Shown here piece after piece: positions 14,919 through 22,224 of a DNA stretch of 39,538 bases. Source of the stretch: Gammaproteobacteria bacterium (lineage in GTDB: Bacteria; Pseudomonadota; Gammaproteobacteria; UWMA-0217). How positions within the stretch are numbered: position 1 is the stretch's first letter; each line of letters opens with the position of its first letter. Location of the stretch: assembly GCA_027031685.1 (NCBI GenBank), contig JALVPS010000223.1, positions 1-39,538 of the forward strand, read 5' to 3'. The position numbers were made by a program, and so were the translations under genes. The notes beneath the pieces are model-generated. The model ran no database searches. It was not told where the DNA came from and was given only the letters and a program-made list of their open reading frames with translations.

Positions 14919-15812
14919 ATGAGCAACGACGCCCTCTTCCTGAGCGCCCCCCTGGCGCTGTCTTCCGGCCGGAAGGACGGTGAGCCGCCCCGCTTCGAGG
15001 GGGTGGCCTACTCCGGCGGCCTGGTGCCCGACTATGGCGTGGTGGTCGATCTGGCCAGCGCGCGGGTGGAGGCGCCCATGCCGCTGCTGTTCGGCCACCG
15101 CCACGAGAAGGACATCGGCGTGATCGAGCGCGCCGAGGTGGCCGACAACCGCCTCACCGTGGCCGGCCAGCTGTTCGCCGGCATCGACCCGGACGCCGAC
15201 AAGGTGGTGGCCAAGGCCCGCGCCGGCGCCGCCTACCAGCTCTCCGTCGGCCTGTTCGACTTCAACGTGGAATTCGTCGGCCAGGGCAAGACCGTCACCG
15301 TCAACGGCCAGGAGTTCCAGGGCCCCGTTGAGGTGATCCGCGACGCGCACATCCGCGAGACCTCCGTCGTGGCGCTGGGCGCCGACCCCAGCACCGCCGT
15401 GACCGTGTTCGCGCGGCCCGGCCAAGCCCCATCCCCCGCATCACCACCGGAGACCCCCACCGTGAGCGACAAGACCGACACCGCGGCCCTCGAGGCCGAG
15501 AACCAGCAGCTCAAGGCCGAGCTGGAAGCCCTGCGCGGCGAGCTGGCCGCCATGCGCCAGGCCGCCCGCGAGGCGGAAGTGAAGGCCCTGTTCCAGGCCA
15601 TCGGCCGCGAGTACAGCGCCGAGGCGGCGAAGCCCTTCCTGGACCTGCCCGGCGAGGCCTTCGCCGCCGTGGCGGAGCAGATGAAGGCCCTGGCCGCCGA
15701 GCGGCCCGCCGCCGCGCCGCAGGACGACGACGACCACACCACGGACTACCGGCCCAGCACCGGCGGCGAGTCCACGCTGCTGTCCGTGATGCGCGCCCGC
15801 TACCAGAGCTGA
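14919..15812 (+). CDS. Prohead protease fused to scaffold, Mu gpI-like
   Basis: 297 residues. The N-terminal 170 residues are an HK97/Mu-type serine protease fold (MPLLFGHRHEKDIGVIERAE with the catalytic His, YQLSVGLFDFNVEF with Ser, RETSVVALGADPSTAV). After a Pro-rich linker comes a scaffold coiled coil (TAALEAENQQLKAELEALRG) and a conserved C-terminus. An internal GTG at 15462 with GGAG upstream could give the free scaffold protein. No Shine-Dalgarno is evident before ATG 14919; a 5-bp hairpin abuts it instead. Confidence 0.88.
   Translation: MSNDALFLSAPLALSSGRKDGEPPRFEGVAYSGGLVPDYGVVVDLASARVEAPMPLLFGHRHEKDIGVIERAEVADNRLTVAGQLFAGIDPDADKVVAKARAGAAYQLSVGLFDFNVEFVGQGKTVTVNGQEFQGPVEVIRDAHIRETSVVALGADPSTAVTVFARPGQAPSPASPPETPTVSDKTDTAALEAENQQLKAELEALRGELAAMRQAAREAEVKALFQAIGREYSAEAAKPFLDLPGEAFAAVAEQMKALAAERPAAAPQDDDDHTTDYRPSTGGESTLLSVMRARYQS
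15462..15812 (+). CDS. Possible nested scaffold protein (internal start in the protease gene)
   Basis: In-frame GTG preceded by GGAG opens exactly at the protease-scaffold linker, giving a 116-residue protein made of the coiled coil and C-terminus only. Nested scaffolds are known for Mu (gpZ) and lambda (Nu3). Translation from this site is inferred. Confidence 0.4.
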   Translation: MSDKTDTAALEAENQQLKAELEALRGELAAMRQAAREAEVKALFQAIGREYSAEAAKPFLDLPGEAFAAVAEQMKALAAERPAAAPQDDDDHTTDYRPSTGGESTLLSVMRARYQS

Positions 15813-15826
15813 GAGGAGACTGATCC

Positions 15827-16198
15827 ATGCCCGTGTACACCGAACCCGCCCGCCTCAGCGATGTGCTCAAGCGGGAATTCGACCCCCTCTACAACCGCGA
15901 GAGCGTGACCCTCACCGGCGGCAGCTATCTCGTCGGCGCCGTGGTCATGGAAGGCGCCGGCGGCACCTGGTCCGCCTGGGCCGCCCCGGCCGCCGGCGAC
16001 CCCGTGCCCAAGGTCGGCGTGGTGCTGTTCGAGACCGACGCCAGCGCCGCCGACCGGCCCGCCACGCTCCTGCTGCGCGGCCCCGCCGTGGTGGCCGAGA
16101 GCGCCCTCGTCTTCGACGCGGGCGTGGACGATGCCGGCAGGGCCGCCGCCCTGGCCGCCCTGGCCGATCAGGGCATCGTGGCCCGCAAGACCGTTTGA
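15827..16198 (+). CDS. Head decoration protein, lambda gpD-like
   Basis: 123 residues; GAGAGGAG before ATG. Lambda gpD/HDPD-family beta protein: N-terminal FDPLYNRESVTLTGGSYLVG, a barrel region and a C-terminal helix (DDAGRAAALAALADQGIVAR). It trims and stabilises the expanded capsid as trimers. It lies directly before the gpE-type capsid gene, the lambda order. Confidence 0.9.
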   Translation: MPVYTEPARLSDVLKREFDPLYNRESVTLTGGSYLVGAVVMEGAGGTWSAWAAPAAGDPVPKVGVVLFETDASAADRPATLLLRGPAVVAESALVFDAGVDDAGRAAALAALADQGIVARKTV

Positions 16199-16210
16199 GG
16201 AGACTGACCC

Positions 16211-17218
16211 ATGCCCATGATCAACCCCGCCAACATCTTCAGCCTGTCCGACCTGTCGGAGGCCATCAACATCGTTCCCAACCGCTACGGGCGGCTGAAC
16301 GAGATGGGCCTGTTCCCCGTCAAGGGCCACACGGTGGACACCATCTCCATCGAGGAGAAGAACGGCGTGCTCACGCTCATCCCGTCCACCACCGACGGCG
16401 GCCCCGGCGTGGTCGGCTCGCGCGGCCGGCGCAAGCTGCGCACCTTCAAGATCCCGCAGATGGTGTTCGAGGACCACTTCTCCGCCAAGGAGCTGGCCCA
16501 CGCCCGGGCCTTCGGCAAGAACGTCAAGGAGACCGTGCAGGAGATGATGGCCGACAAGCTGGAGGGCGCCCGCTCCCGCCACGACATCACCCTGGAGTTC
16601 CTGCGCATGGGCGCGCTCAAGGGCCTGATCATCGACGGCGACGGCAGCACCGTGCTCTACGACCTGTTCGCCGAGTTCGGCATCACCAAGAAGGTGGTCA
16701 ACTTCAAGCTCGGCACCCAGGGCACCAAGGTGGCCAACCTGTGCCGCGAGGTGGTGCGCCACATCGAGGACAACCTCATGGGCGAGGTGATGACCGGCGT
16801 GCGCGCCCTGGTCTCGCCCGAGTTCTACGACGCCCTCATCACCCACCCCAACGTGGAAAAGGCCTACCTCAACTGGAGCGCGGCCCAGGACCGCATCGGC
16901 GGCGATCTGCGCAAGGGCTTCCCCTTCGGCGGCATCGTCTTCGAGGAGTACCGCGGCAAGGCCACCGACGCCAGCGGCACCGTCCACCGCTACCTGGACG
17001 AGGGCAAGGCCATCGCCTTCCCCACCGGCACGGCGCAGACCTTCCGCACCCACGTGGGGCCGGCCGACTTCAACGAGACCATCGGCCGCGTCGGCCAGCT
17101 CTACTACGCCAAGGTCACGCCCACCAGGAACGACCGCGGCTGGGACATCCACACCCAGAGCAACGTGCTGCCGCTGTGCCAGCGGCCGGGCGTGCTGGTG
17201 GAGCTGACCGCGAGCTGA
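16211..17218 (+). CDS. Major capsid protein, lambda gpE family
   Basis: 335 residues, normal for Phage_cap_E. Starts PMINPANIFSLSDLSEAINI, contains the extended E-loop-like segment (GVLTLIPSTTDGGPGVVGSR), RKLRTFKIPQMVFED, and ends with a beta-rich axial domain (NVLPLCQRPGVLVELTAS). GAGGAG precedes ATG 16211. It is preceded by the decoration protein and followed directly by the first two-hairpin RNA leader. The combination of lambda-type capsid with Mu-type portal, MuF and protease is mosaic. Confidence 0.93.
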   Translation: MPMINPANIFSLSDLSEAINIVPNRYGRLNEMGLFPVKGHTVDTISIEEKNGVLTLIPSTTDGGPGVVGSRGRRKLRTFKIPQMVFEDHFSAKELAHARAFGKNVKETVQEMMADKLEGARSRHDITLEFLRMGALKGLIIDGDGSTVLYDLFAEFGITKKVVNFKLGTQGTKVANLCREVVRHIEDNLMGEVMTGVRALVSPEFYDALITHPNVEKAYLNWSAAQDRIGGDLRKGFPFGGIVFEEYRGKATDASGTVHRYLDEGKAIAFPTGTAQTFRTHVGPADFNETIGRVGQLYYAKVTPTRNDRGWDIHTQSNVLPLCQRPGVLVELTAS

Positions 17219-17231
17219 GGGCCGAAAACGC

Positions 17232-17293
17232 GAAACCCCGGCCAGTGGGGGCTGGACCGGGGTTTCTGGGCAATCCGCTAGACGAGGTAGCGA
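17232..17293 (+). promoter_or_regulatory. Two-hairpin RNA leader, copy A
   Basis: Hairpin I: 10-bp arms GAAACCCCGG (17232-17241) and CCGGGGTTTC (17257-17266) enclosing an inner CCAG/CTGG hairpin with loop TGGGGG. Hairpin II: CGCTA/TAGCG (17276-17292) with 7-nt loop GACGAGG carrying the only Shine-Dalgarno-like bases. The ATG follows after one nucleotide. The same architecture recurs at 21285, 36253 and 36469. Confidence 0.75.
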
Positions 17294-17446
17294 ATGTCCC
17301 TGGACATGAACTTTATCAGAGTGCGCATCTGCATGAGAGCACAGGCAAGCACAGAAGGAGCGGACCGGGCATTCCTGCTGCTCGGTATCGCCGCCGTCAT
17401 TCTGGCCAGTTGCGCCGGTGCGGCGCTCGTGCTCTGGGCGCTGTAG
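17294..17446 (+). CDS. Small membrane protein downstream of RNA leader A, 50 aa
   Basis: ATG directly follows hairpin II. N-terminal 25 residues are polar and basic (NFIRVRICMRAQASTEGADR), then one membrane span (AFLLLGIAAVILASCAGAAL) to the end. It shares its leader architecture, size and single-span topology with genes at 21344, 36315 and 36529, though its own sequence is diverged; the family motif WRLPE appears in the next frame (17451). Function unknown. Confidence 0.6.
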   Translation: MSLDMNFIRVRICMRAQASTEGADRAFLLLGIAAVILASCAGAALVLWAL

Positions 17447-17450
17447 AGCC

Positions 17451-17585
17451 ATGACCACGCCGGAAATCATTGCAACCGGACTGATTTTCATCATCGCGTG
17501 GCGCCTGCCGGAAATCATCCGCGCCACGCGGTGCGGTTCCGCGCGGCGCCGCGGAGGAGACGACGATGCTGGTCGAGATCACTGA
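17451..17585 (+). CDS. Small membrane protein with WRLPEII motif, 44 aa
   Basis: ATG 4 nt after the previous stop. One membrane helix (IIATGLIFIIAWRLPEIIRA) is followed by a basic then acidic tail. The AWRLPEIIRA segment closely resembles YWRLPELLRA of the gene at 36529 and AWRLPLLLDH at 21344, so it belongs to the same family. The 3' end overlaps the next gene by 20 bp. No clear Shine-Dalgarno, so it may be translated by re-initiation. Confidence 0.55.
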   Translation: MTTPEIIATGLIFIIAWRLPEIIRATRCGSARRRGGDDDAGRDH

Positions 17586-17736
17586 ACCCTGCGACCTGGA
17601 GGGCCGGCGCTTCCCCGTCGGCCCGGCCCACCTGTCGGACGAGACGGCCCGCAAGGCCATCAAGGCCGGCAAGGCCCGGGCGCTGGACGAGCCGGCGCCG
17701 AAGAAGAAGGCGCGGCGCAAGGCCGGGAAGAAGTAG
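17566..17736 (+). CDS. Small Lys-rich phage protein, 56 aa
   Basis: ATG preceded by GGAGGAG. N-terminal beta-like segment (EITEPCDLEGRRFPVGP), a helix (DETARKAIKAGKARALD) and a strongly basic tail (PKKKARRKAGKK). Similar small proteins accompany capsid genes in many phages; a role in head completion or DNA binding is possible but unproven. Confidence 0.65.
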   Translation: MLVEITEPCDLEGRRFPVGPAHLSDETARKAIKAGKARALDEPAPKKKARRKAGKK

Positions 17737-17747
17737 GGCGGCGCGCC

Positions 17748-18212
17748 GTGGAGACCGGCCGCCTCACGCCCCACTTCAGCCTGGCGGAGCTGACCCGCTC
17801 CCACGTGGCCCTGCGGGGGGGCATCGACAACACCCCGCCGCCGGAGCGGCTGCCGGCCCTGCGCTACCTGGCGGAGCAGCTGGAGGTGATCCGCACCCTG
17901 CTGGGCGGCGTGCCGCTGCACATCACCTCCGGCTACCGCTGCCCGGCGCTCAACCGGGCCGTGGGCGGCTCGCGCCGCTCGCGCCACATGCTCGGCCTGG
18001 CCGCCGACTTCGTGGCCCCGGAGTTCGGCACCCCGCTGGAGATCGCCCGCCACCTGGTACAGCAGGGCAAGGCCTTCGACCAGCTCATCCACGAGGGCCA
18101 CTGGGTGCACTTCGCCGCCCCGCGCCGCCCGCTGCGGCCCGAGGGGCGCCTGCTCACGGCCCGCTTCGGGCCGGGCGGCGTGCGCTACGAGGCGGGGCTG
18201 GACGAAGGGTGA
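17748..18212 (+). CDS. M15A-type peptidase endolysin
   Basis: 154 residues from GTG 17748. Peptidase M15A/D-Ala-D-Ala carboxypeptidase fold: SLAELTRSHVA, HITSGYRCPALNRAVGG, zinc ligands H80 and D87 in SRHMLGLAADF, and H121 in GHWVHF. It cleaves peptidoglycan cross-links at the end of the lytic cycle. No signal peptide, so release through a holin is expected; the small membrane proteins just downstream are candidates. Confidence 0.9.
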   Translation: METGRLTPHFSLAELTRSHVALRGGIDNTPPPERLPALRYLAEQLEVIRTLLGGVPLHITSGYRCPALNRAVGGSRRSRHMLGLAADFVAPEFGTPLEIARHLVQQGKAFDQLIHEGHWVHFAAPRRPLRPEGRLLTARFGPGGVRYEAGLDEG

Positions 18213-18218
18213 CGGGGG

Positions 18219-18359
18219 ATGGCGCTGGACCGCCTGGAACAATCGAAAACGCTGCGGCGCATGTACTACGCCGCCCTGCTCGCCATGGTCCTGGTGGCCG
18301 TGGTGCGCAGCCTGCCGGCGCTGTTGCAGGCCGTCGCGGCGTTGACCACCACTCACTGA
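18219..18359 (+). CDS. Small membrane protein related to the RNA-leader family, 46 aa
   Basis: ATG with GGGGG upstream, 6 nt after the endolysin stop. Basic N-terminal helix (LEQSKTLRRMYY), one span (AALLAMVLVAVV) and RSLPALLQAVAAL. The pattern S-K-x-L-R-R ... L-P-x-L-L-x-A-V is shared with the gene at 36529, so it looks like a paralogue, but it has no two-hairpin leader. In this place it could contribute to lysis. Confidence 0.6.
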   Translation: MALDRLEQSKTLRRMYYAALLAMVLVAVVRSLPALLQAVAALTTTH

Positions 18360-18380
18360 TAACACAAGAGGGCTTGGCGC

Positions 18381-18575
18381 ATGCAAGACACCAAATCACT
18401 GCTCCAGAGCAAGACCATCTGGGGCTCCATCATCACCATGGCCTCGGTCGGCGCGCAGCTGGCCGGCATCGACATCGGCGACACCGGCGGCTGGGTGAAC
18501 TCCATCACCGCCCTCATCGGCGCCGCGCTGTCGTTCTACGGCCGCATCAAGGCGGTCAAGCGCATCCGCGTCTGA
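18381..18575 (+). CDS. Putative holin, 64 aa
   Basis: GAGGG upstream of ATG 18381. Sequence begins DTKSLLQSKTIWGSIITMAS, followed by a hydrophobic hairpin (about residues 14-30 and 40-54, SITALIGAALSFYGR) and a basic end (IKAVKRIRV). This SKTIWG start and size are typical of small phage holins. It lies one gene after the endolysin. Holin activity inferred from topology, similarity pattern and position. Confidence 0.7.
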   Translation: MQDTKSLLQSKTIWGSIITMASVGAQLAGIDIGDTGGWVNSITALIGAALSFYGRIKAVKRIRV

Positions 18576-18589
18576 GGGATGCATGACGC

Positions 18590-18820
18590 ATGACGGCCGA
18601 CACCCGCGAGATCGAGCTCAACCGCACGGTGGGCGAGCTGGCCGCGCGCCAGAACGCCATGGCGGAGCGCATCCGGCGCATGGAGCAGCACATGGAGCAC
18701 ATGGAGAACACCCTGGACGAGATCCGGCAGATGCAGCGCGTGCTGCGCTGGATTCTGGGCGTGTTCACCGCCGTCTCCAGCACCGTCGCGGGGGCCGTCG
18801 TCGTCAGCCTGCTGACCTGA
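18590..18820 (+). CDS. Coiled-coil protein with C-terminal membrane anchor, 76 aa
   Basis: N-terminal 50 residues form a Met/Glu-rich coiled coil (RRMEQHMEHMENTLDEIRQM), followed by one C-terminal span (WILGVFTAVSSTVAGAVVV). Tail-anchored phage proteins of this kind occur in lysis cassettes, possibly as holin partner or antiholin. The topology is the reverse of a classical i-spanin. Its stop overlaps the next start (TGATG). Confidence 0.65.
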   Translation: MTADTREIELNRTVGELAARQNAMAERIRRMEQHMEHMENTLDEIRQMQRVLRWILGVFTAVSSTVAGAVVVSLLT

Positions 18821-18945
18821 TGCTGATCGTCGGCGACCTGCTCTGCACCCTGGCCCTGGCGGCCCTCGTCGCCTGGCTGTTCTGGCAGACCGGCGCCGGC
18901 CCGGACCCGCAACCGCCCCGACAACCCATGGGAGTGACCACATGA
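18820..18945 (+). CDS. Small membrane protein with Pro-rich tail, 41 aa
   Basis: ATG overlaps the previous stop by one base. One N-terminal span (LLCTLALAALVAWLFW) and a short proline-rich tail (PDPQPPRQP). The Pro-rich tail recalls Rz1-type spanin subunits and the span contains one Cys, but no clear lipobox is present. Stop overlaps the next ATG as ATGA. Function unknown, possibly lysis. Confidence 0.5.
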   Translation: MLIVGDLLCTLALAALVAWLFWQTGAGPDPQPPRQPMGVTT

Positions 18946-19157
18946 GCGCACACCTCCTCAAGTTCAACCCGCGCAACGGCATCCCGCTGGTGGAGCACTT
19001 CGCCAGCGTGGCGGAGATGACGCAGTACTACAACGGCCACCCGCAGGGCGTGCCCATCACCACGCCGGCCGAGCTGGCCATGGTCAAGGAGCAGTACCAG
19101 GGCAACAAGTTCGTCATGCCCCTGCTGGAGCGCATCGACCCGGACGATCTGGGGTAA
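18942..19157 (+). CDS. Hypothetical phage protein, 71 aa
   Basis: ATGA overlap with the previous gene. Soluble, neutral to acidic: AHLLKFNPRNGIPLVEHFAS, EMTQYYNGHPQGVPITTPAE, then a short helix. No motif recognised. It bridges the lysis cassette and the head-completion genes and precedes a DUF1320 gene by 4 bp, so it may be a small structural or assembly factor. Confidence 0.6.
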   Translation: MSAHLLKFNPRNGIPLVEHFASVAEMTQYYNGHPQGVPITTPAELAMVKEQYQGNKFVMPLLERIDPDDLG

Positions 19158-19161
19158 GGCC

Positions 19162-19626
19162 ATGCCCGCGAGCACCTGGCTGGTGGGGCAGGCGGCCTAC
19201 GTGGCCCGCTTCGGCCACGGCGAGTGGACCGACCTCACCGACACCGACGGCAGCGGCCAGCCCGACGGGGACATGGTGGCCGCCGCCGTGGCTGACACCA
19301 CCGCCGACGTGAGCCGCTACCTGCGCCAGGCGGGCTACGGCGCCCTGGTGGGGCAGGCCGAGGGCGTGCCGGAGGACCTGCGCCGCCGCGCCCTGGACAT
19401 CCTGCGCTACCTGCTGCACCGCAACCGCCCCAGCGACGAGGTGCGCGAGCGCTACCGGGACGCCGTGGCCTGGTTCGACGCCCTGGTGGCCGGCGACGTG
19501 GTGCTGTACGGCGCCGACGGTCAGCCCCTGCCGCGCCGCGTGGACGAGCCCAACCGCGCCCACCGGGCCGTGGGCAACACGCGGCGCATGGTGTACGGCG
19601 CGGACTTCCTGCGGAGGTACGGATGA
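19162..19626 (+). CDS. DUF1320 / Mu gp36-like head-completion protein
   Basis: 154 residues. Helical protein with ADTTADVSRYLRQAGYG, LRRRALDILRYLLHR and RERYRDAVAWFDAL, the pattern of DUF1320 (Mu gp36), which forms the adaptor below the portal in Mu-like and related phages. It is followed after a tiny membrane gene by the gp37-like gene, keeping the Mu order. Confidence 0.85.
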   Translation: MPASTWLVGQAAYVARFGHGEWTDLTDTDGSGQPDGDMVAAAVADTTADVSRYLRQAGYGALVGQAEGVPEDLRRRALDILRYLLHRNRPSDEVRERYRDAVAWFDALVAGDVVLYGADGQPLPRRVDEPNRAHRAVGNTRRMVYGADFLRRYG

Positions 19627-19736
19627 GCGGCAGGGCGGCAGGCATCACGGGCATCCTGCTGGCCGTCTCGGCGGTGATCGGCGCGGTGGCGCTGCTCATC
19701 TGGTCCGTATCGGCGCTGGTGGGGGTGCTGCGATGA
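19623..19736 (+). CDS. Tiny single-span membrane peptide, 37 aa
   Basis: Inserted between gp36-like and gp37-like genes with ATGA overlaps at both ends. It is one hydrophobic helix (GILLAVSAVIGAVALLIW) with a short basic start and end. No leader hairpins. Function unknown; the perfect coupling is the evidence that it is a gene. Confidence 0.5.
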   Translation: MSGRAAGITGILLAVSAVIGAVALLIWSVSALVGVLR

Positions 19737-20170
19737 CCGCCACCCGCGTCCAGGAGTGGATCGAGCGCCTGCGCGAGATCGCCCCCGCCCTGGGCATCCC
19801 CCGCGTCGAGGGCCTGGCCGAGTACGTCACCGCCGACATGGACCTGGACCGCCTGCCGGCCATCTGGGTGCTGCCCGTCAGCCACGACGTCACGCGCGAG
19901 CCGCCGGTGCGCGAGGAGACCTGGCGCTACGCCGTCATCATCGCCCTGCGCTCGGCCCGCCAGCGTGAGCGCGACACCCGCCTGCTGACCGGCGTGGAGG
20001 CCCTGTGCGGCGCCATCCGCGAGCACCTGGAGTCGTGGCAGGCCGGCGAGCTGTGCGGGCGCGAGATCGAGTACGAGCGAGGAGAGGGCCGCGGCCTGGA
20101 CGACGCCGGGCACGTCTTCTTCTGGCAGCAGACCTACGCCGAGCGCATCACCCTGCTCGATGGAGAGTGA
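19733..20170 (+). CDS. DUF1834 / Mu gp37-like tail terminator
   Basis: 145 residues with an alpha/beta pattern: VQEWIERLREIAPALGI, LPAIWVLPVSHDV, RYAVIIALRSARQRERD, LLTGVEALCGAIREHLESW, HVFFWQQTYAERI. This agrees with the gp37/DUF1834 family, thought to form the tail terminator or head-tail joining ring. Directly upstream of the tail tube gene. Confidence 0.8.
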   Translation: MTATRVQEWIERLREIAPALGIPRVEGLAEYVTADMDLDRLPAIWVLPVSHDVTREPPVREETWRYAVIIALRSARQRERDTRLLTGVEALCGAIREHLESWQAGELCGREIEYERGEGRGLDDAGHVFFWQQTYAERITLLDGE

Positions 20171-20172
20171 CC

Positions 20173-20352
20173 ATGAGCCGCAAGACCAGACGCAAGACCG
20201 CCGGCCCCGCGCCGGCGCCCCGGCCCGCCACCCCGGCGCCCCTGCCGGACGGTGGTGGCGACTACATCCGCACGCCCGACGGCGGCGTGGCGCCCGATGG
20301 CGGCGCCCCGGACGGCGAACCCCGTGACACCACCGAGGACACCGAGTCATGA
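20173..20352 (+). CDS. Small disordered phage protein, 59 aa
   Basis: ATG shortly after GGAG. Basic N-terminus (RKTRRKT), then Ala/Pro-rich and Gly/Asp-rich low-complexity sequence, with no ordered domain. Its stop overlaps the tail tube ATG (ATGA). Such linkers upstream of tail tube genes are common and of unknown role. Confidence 0.6.
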   Translation: MSRKTRRKTAGPAPAPRPATPAPLPDGGGDYIRTPDGGVAPDGGAPDGEPRDTTEDTES

Positions 20353-21272
20353 GCGATATCCAGTTCTCCCGCAGCACCGTCATCCGCGGCAAGCTCGAAT
20401 CCGCCTACGGCGTGGAGACCCCGCCCGGCGCCAACGACGCCGCCTTCGAGGTCTCCAACCTCAGCTACAAGCGCCTGGACGGCTCCCGCCCCGCGCGCGA
20501 GAGCGTGGACCCCTACTTCGGCCACCCCGGCGAGCTGCCCGGCCGGCACTACAGCTCCCTGGGCTTCTCCACCTACGTGCGCAAGGTGGCCACCCCCGGC
20601 GACAAGCCGGACATCGACCCCCTGCTGCAGGCCTGCGGGCTGGCCGCCGTCATCACCGGCGGGCAGGACGTCACCTACAACCCGGTGCAGAAGAACCTCA
20701 AGAGCATGACCTTCTGGGCCCACCTCAACGGCCACCTGCACAAAGTGGTGGGCGCCCGCGGCAGCCTGCAGCTGAGCGGCGAGCTGGGCGGCCAGCTGCG
20801 CGCCCAGTTCAGCTTCCAGGGCCTGCCCAAGGGCTCGCCGGCCGACGAGGCCTTCCCAACCATCGCCCGCCCGGACGGCTGCGTGGACGCCCTGGACGGC
20901 GACAACTGCAGCGTGACCCTGTTCGGCACCCCCCTGCAGATCGTCAGCTTCAGCATCGACCTGCAGAACCAGCTGCAGCACATCGTCACCAGCGCCGGCG
21001 AGCAGATCGCCATCACCAACCGCGCCGCCACCGGCGAGCTGGTGGTCATCAAGCCCAGCGTGAGCGAGTTCGACTACCACGCCAAGGAGGCCGACCCCTG
21101 CGCCACCGGCACCCTGGAACTCACCGCCGGCGGCCTGCAGATCAGCGCCCCGGCCGTCTCCCTGGGCACCGTCACCGACCTGGGCGACCACAACGGCGTG
21201 GCCACCGTCACCCTGCCGCTCATGTTCCGGCGCTCGGCGGGCAATGACGACCTGCTGCTGAAATTCAGCTGA
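20349..21272 (+). CDS. Major tail tube protein
   Basis: 307 residues. Begins SDIQFSRSTVIRGKLESAYG and VETPPGANDAAFEVSN, typical of siphophage tail tube proteins, with a beta-rich body (YSSLGFSTYVRKV, GSLQLSGELGG, QIVSFSIDLQNQLQ) and a C-terminal segment ending in MFRRSAGNDDLLLKFS. Hexameric rings stack to form the non-contractile tail. No sheath gene follows, so the virion should be a siphovirus. RNA leader B starts 12 bp after its stop. Confidence 0.88.
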   Translation: MSDIQFSRSTVIRGKLESAYGVETPPGANDAAFEVSNLSYKRLDGSRPARESVDPYFGHPGELPGRHYSSLGFSTYVRKVATPGDKPDIDPLLQACGLAAVITGGQDVTYNPVQKNLKSMTFWAHLNGHLHKVVGARGSLQLSGELGGQLRAQFSFQGLPKGSPADEAFPTIARPDGCVDALDGDNCSVTLFGTPLQIVSFSIDLQNQLQHIVTSAGEQIAITNRAATGELVVIKPSVSEFDYHAKEADPCATGTLELTAGGLQISAPAVSLGTVTDLGDHNGVATVTLPLMFRRSAGNDDLLLKFS

Positions 21273-21284
21273 GAAAAATGAAAA

Positions 21285-21343
21285 GCCCCTGCGGTGGTGG
21301 GACACCCAGGGGCACGGCAATCACCAGCACGAGTGGTGACTAC
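21285..21343 (+). promoter_or_regulatory. Two-hairpin RNA leader, copy B
   Basis: Hairpin I: GCCCCTG (21285-21291) with CAGGGGC (21307-21313), inner GGTG/CACC and loop GTGGGA. Hairpin II: TCACCA (21321-21326) with TGGTGA (21334-21339), 7-nt loop GCACGAG. Four nucleotides later comes the GTG start. No Shine-Dalgarno lies in the linker. An A-rich run precedes hairpin I. Confidence 0.8.
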
Positions 21344-21493
21344 GTGAGCAAGTATAGCAAGGCACTGCGAGAGCTCAGAAAGATGGGAGAAAGACTGCCC
21401 GCCTGGCGATTCCTGGCCCTGCTGGCCTTCGTGCTGCTGGCCGAGCTGGCCCTGCTCATCGCCTGGCGGCTGCCCCTGCTGCTGGACCACTGA
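21344..21493 (+). CDS. Small membrane protein downstream of RNA leader B, 49 aa
   Basis: GTG start just after hairpin II. Basic amphipathic N-terminus (SKYSKALRELRKMGERLPAW) followed by one long span (FLALLAFVLLAELALLI) and AWRLPLLLDH. The N-terminus is nearly identical to that of the gene at 36315 (KKYSKALKELRRLLEHMPAW), although the two lie 15 kb apart. Conserved sequence plus conserved leader indicate a real, duplicated cassette. Function unknown; candidates are membrane toxin, holin-like or exclusion peptide. Confidence 0.75.
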   Translation: MSKYSKALRELRKMGERLPAWRFLALLAFVLLAELALLIAWRLPLLLDH

Positions 21494-21514
21494 AACGACA
21501 GGAGAAAGAGCCCC

Positions 21515-21877
21515 ATGGCCATTGTGCGCGGCAAAGACGACGCCTACTGGTGGCAGGTGCACCACAAGGTGCCGGTGGACGACGGCCGCTACGCCGCCGT
21601 CTCCCTCAAGGCCAAGTTCAAGCGCCTGGACAAGGCCCGCGTGGGCCAGGTGCTGGACGCCATCACCAATGGCGACGCCAGCCTGAGCGACGAGGACCTG
21701 GTGCGCGAGGTGCTGCTGGACTGGAAACAGGTGCGCGGCCTGGAGCTGGAGGACGGCAGCGAGCCCAGCTTCGCCGTGGACGACCAGCGCGAGTGGGTGC
21801 TGGGCATCATCGGCATGGAAGCGGCCATCGTGCGCGCCTGGGCCGAGAGCGTCACCGGAGGGCGCCTAAAAAACTGA
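21515..21877 (+). CDS. Tail assembly chaperone, gpG-type
   Basis: 120 residues from ATG 21515 (AGGAG upstream). Mixed alpha/beta with YAAVSLKAKFKRLDKARVGQ and LDWKQVRGLELEDGSEPSF, between tail tube and tape measure where the gpG chaperone always lies. Its last codons contain the slippery heptamer A-AAA-AAC (21868-21874) directly before TGA, so a minus-one frameshift gives a GT fusion of 236 residues. The chaperone coats the tape measure during tail assembly. Confidence 0.85.
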   Translation: MAIVRGKDDAYWWQVHHKVPVDDGRYAAVSLKAKFKRLDKARVGQVLDAITNGDASLSDEDLVREVLLDWKQVRGLELEDGSEPSFAVDDQREWVLGIIGMEAAIVRAWAESVTGGRLKN

Positions 21878-22224
21878 CGGAGGCGGCCCGCCGCTGGGCG
21901 GAGGGCGACGGACAGGCGCAGGCCGCCGCCGACGCCCTGGGCGTGGCCGGCGTGGCGCCGGCGGAGGACTACGAAGTGTGGTCGGAGAACTGGGCCGTCT
22001 TCGAGTGCTTCACGCTCTGCCAGTGGCAGTGGGTGGGCGGCATGGGCGTCATGCGCGCCGGGCTGGACCAGGCCGCCGCCTGGGCGCTCATCGAGCGCCA
22101 CCCGGACATGCCCGACGACCGCCGGGCGCGCTGGGCGGCCTTCGAGGCCCTGCAGCTCATGGCCGCCGAGGCACTGGCCGTGTGGGCCGGCTCAGGAGGA
22201 CAGCCAGCGGATCGTGTCCACTAG
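21874..22224 (+). CDS. Tail chaperone T extension reached by minus-one frameshift
   Basis: This frame has no own start near the junction; it is entered from 21515 by a slip on A-AAA-AAC at 21868-21874. Product part: LTEAARRWAEGDGQAQAAAD, then ENWAVFECFTLCQWQWVGGM, MRAGLDQAAAWALIERH, a helical domain resembling the DUF1799 phage tail family. In lambda the equivalent GT protein carries the tape-measure-binding T domain. The frame ends 138 bp before the tape measure. Confidence 0.8.
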   Translation: MTEAARRWAEGDGQAQAAADALGVAGVAPAEDYEVWSENWAVFECFTLCQWQWVGGMGVMRAGLDQAAAWALIERHPDMPDDRRARWAAFEALQLMAAEALAVWAGSGGQPADRVH

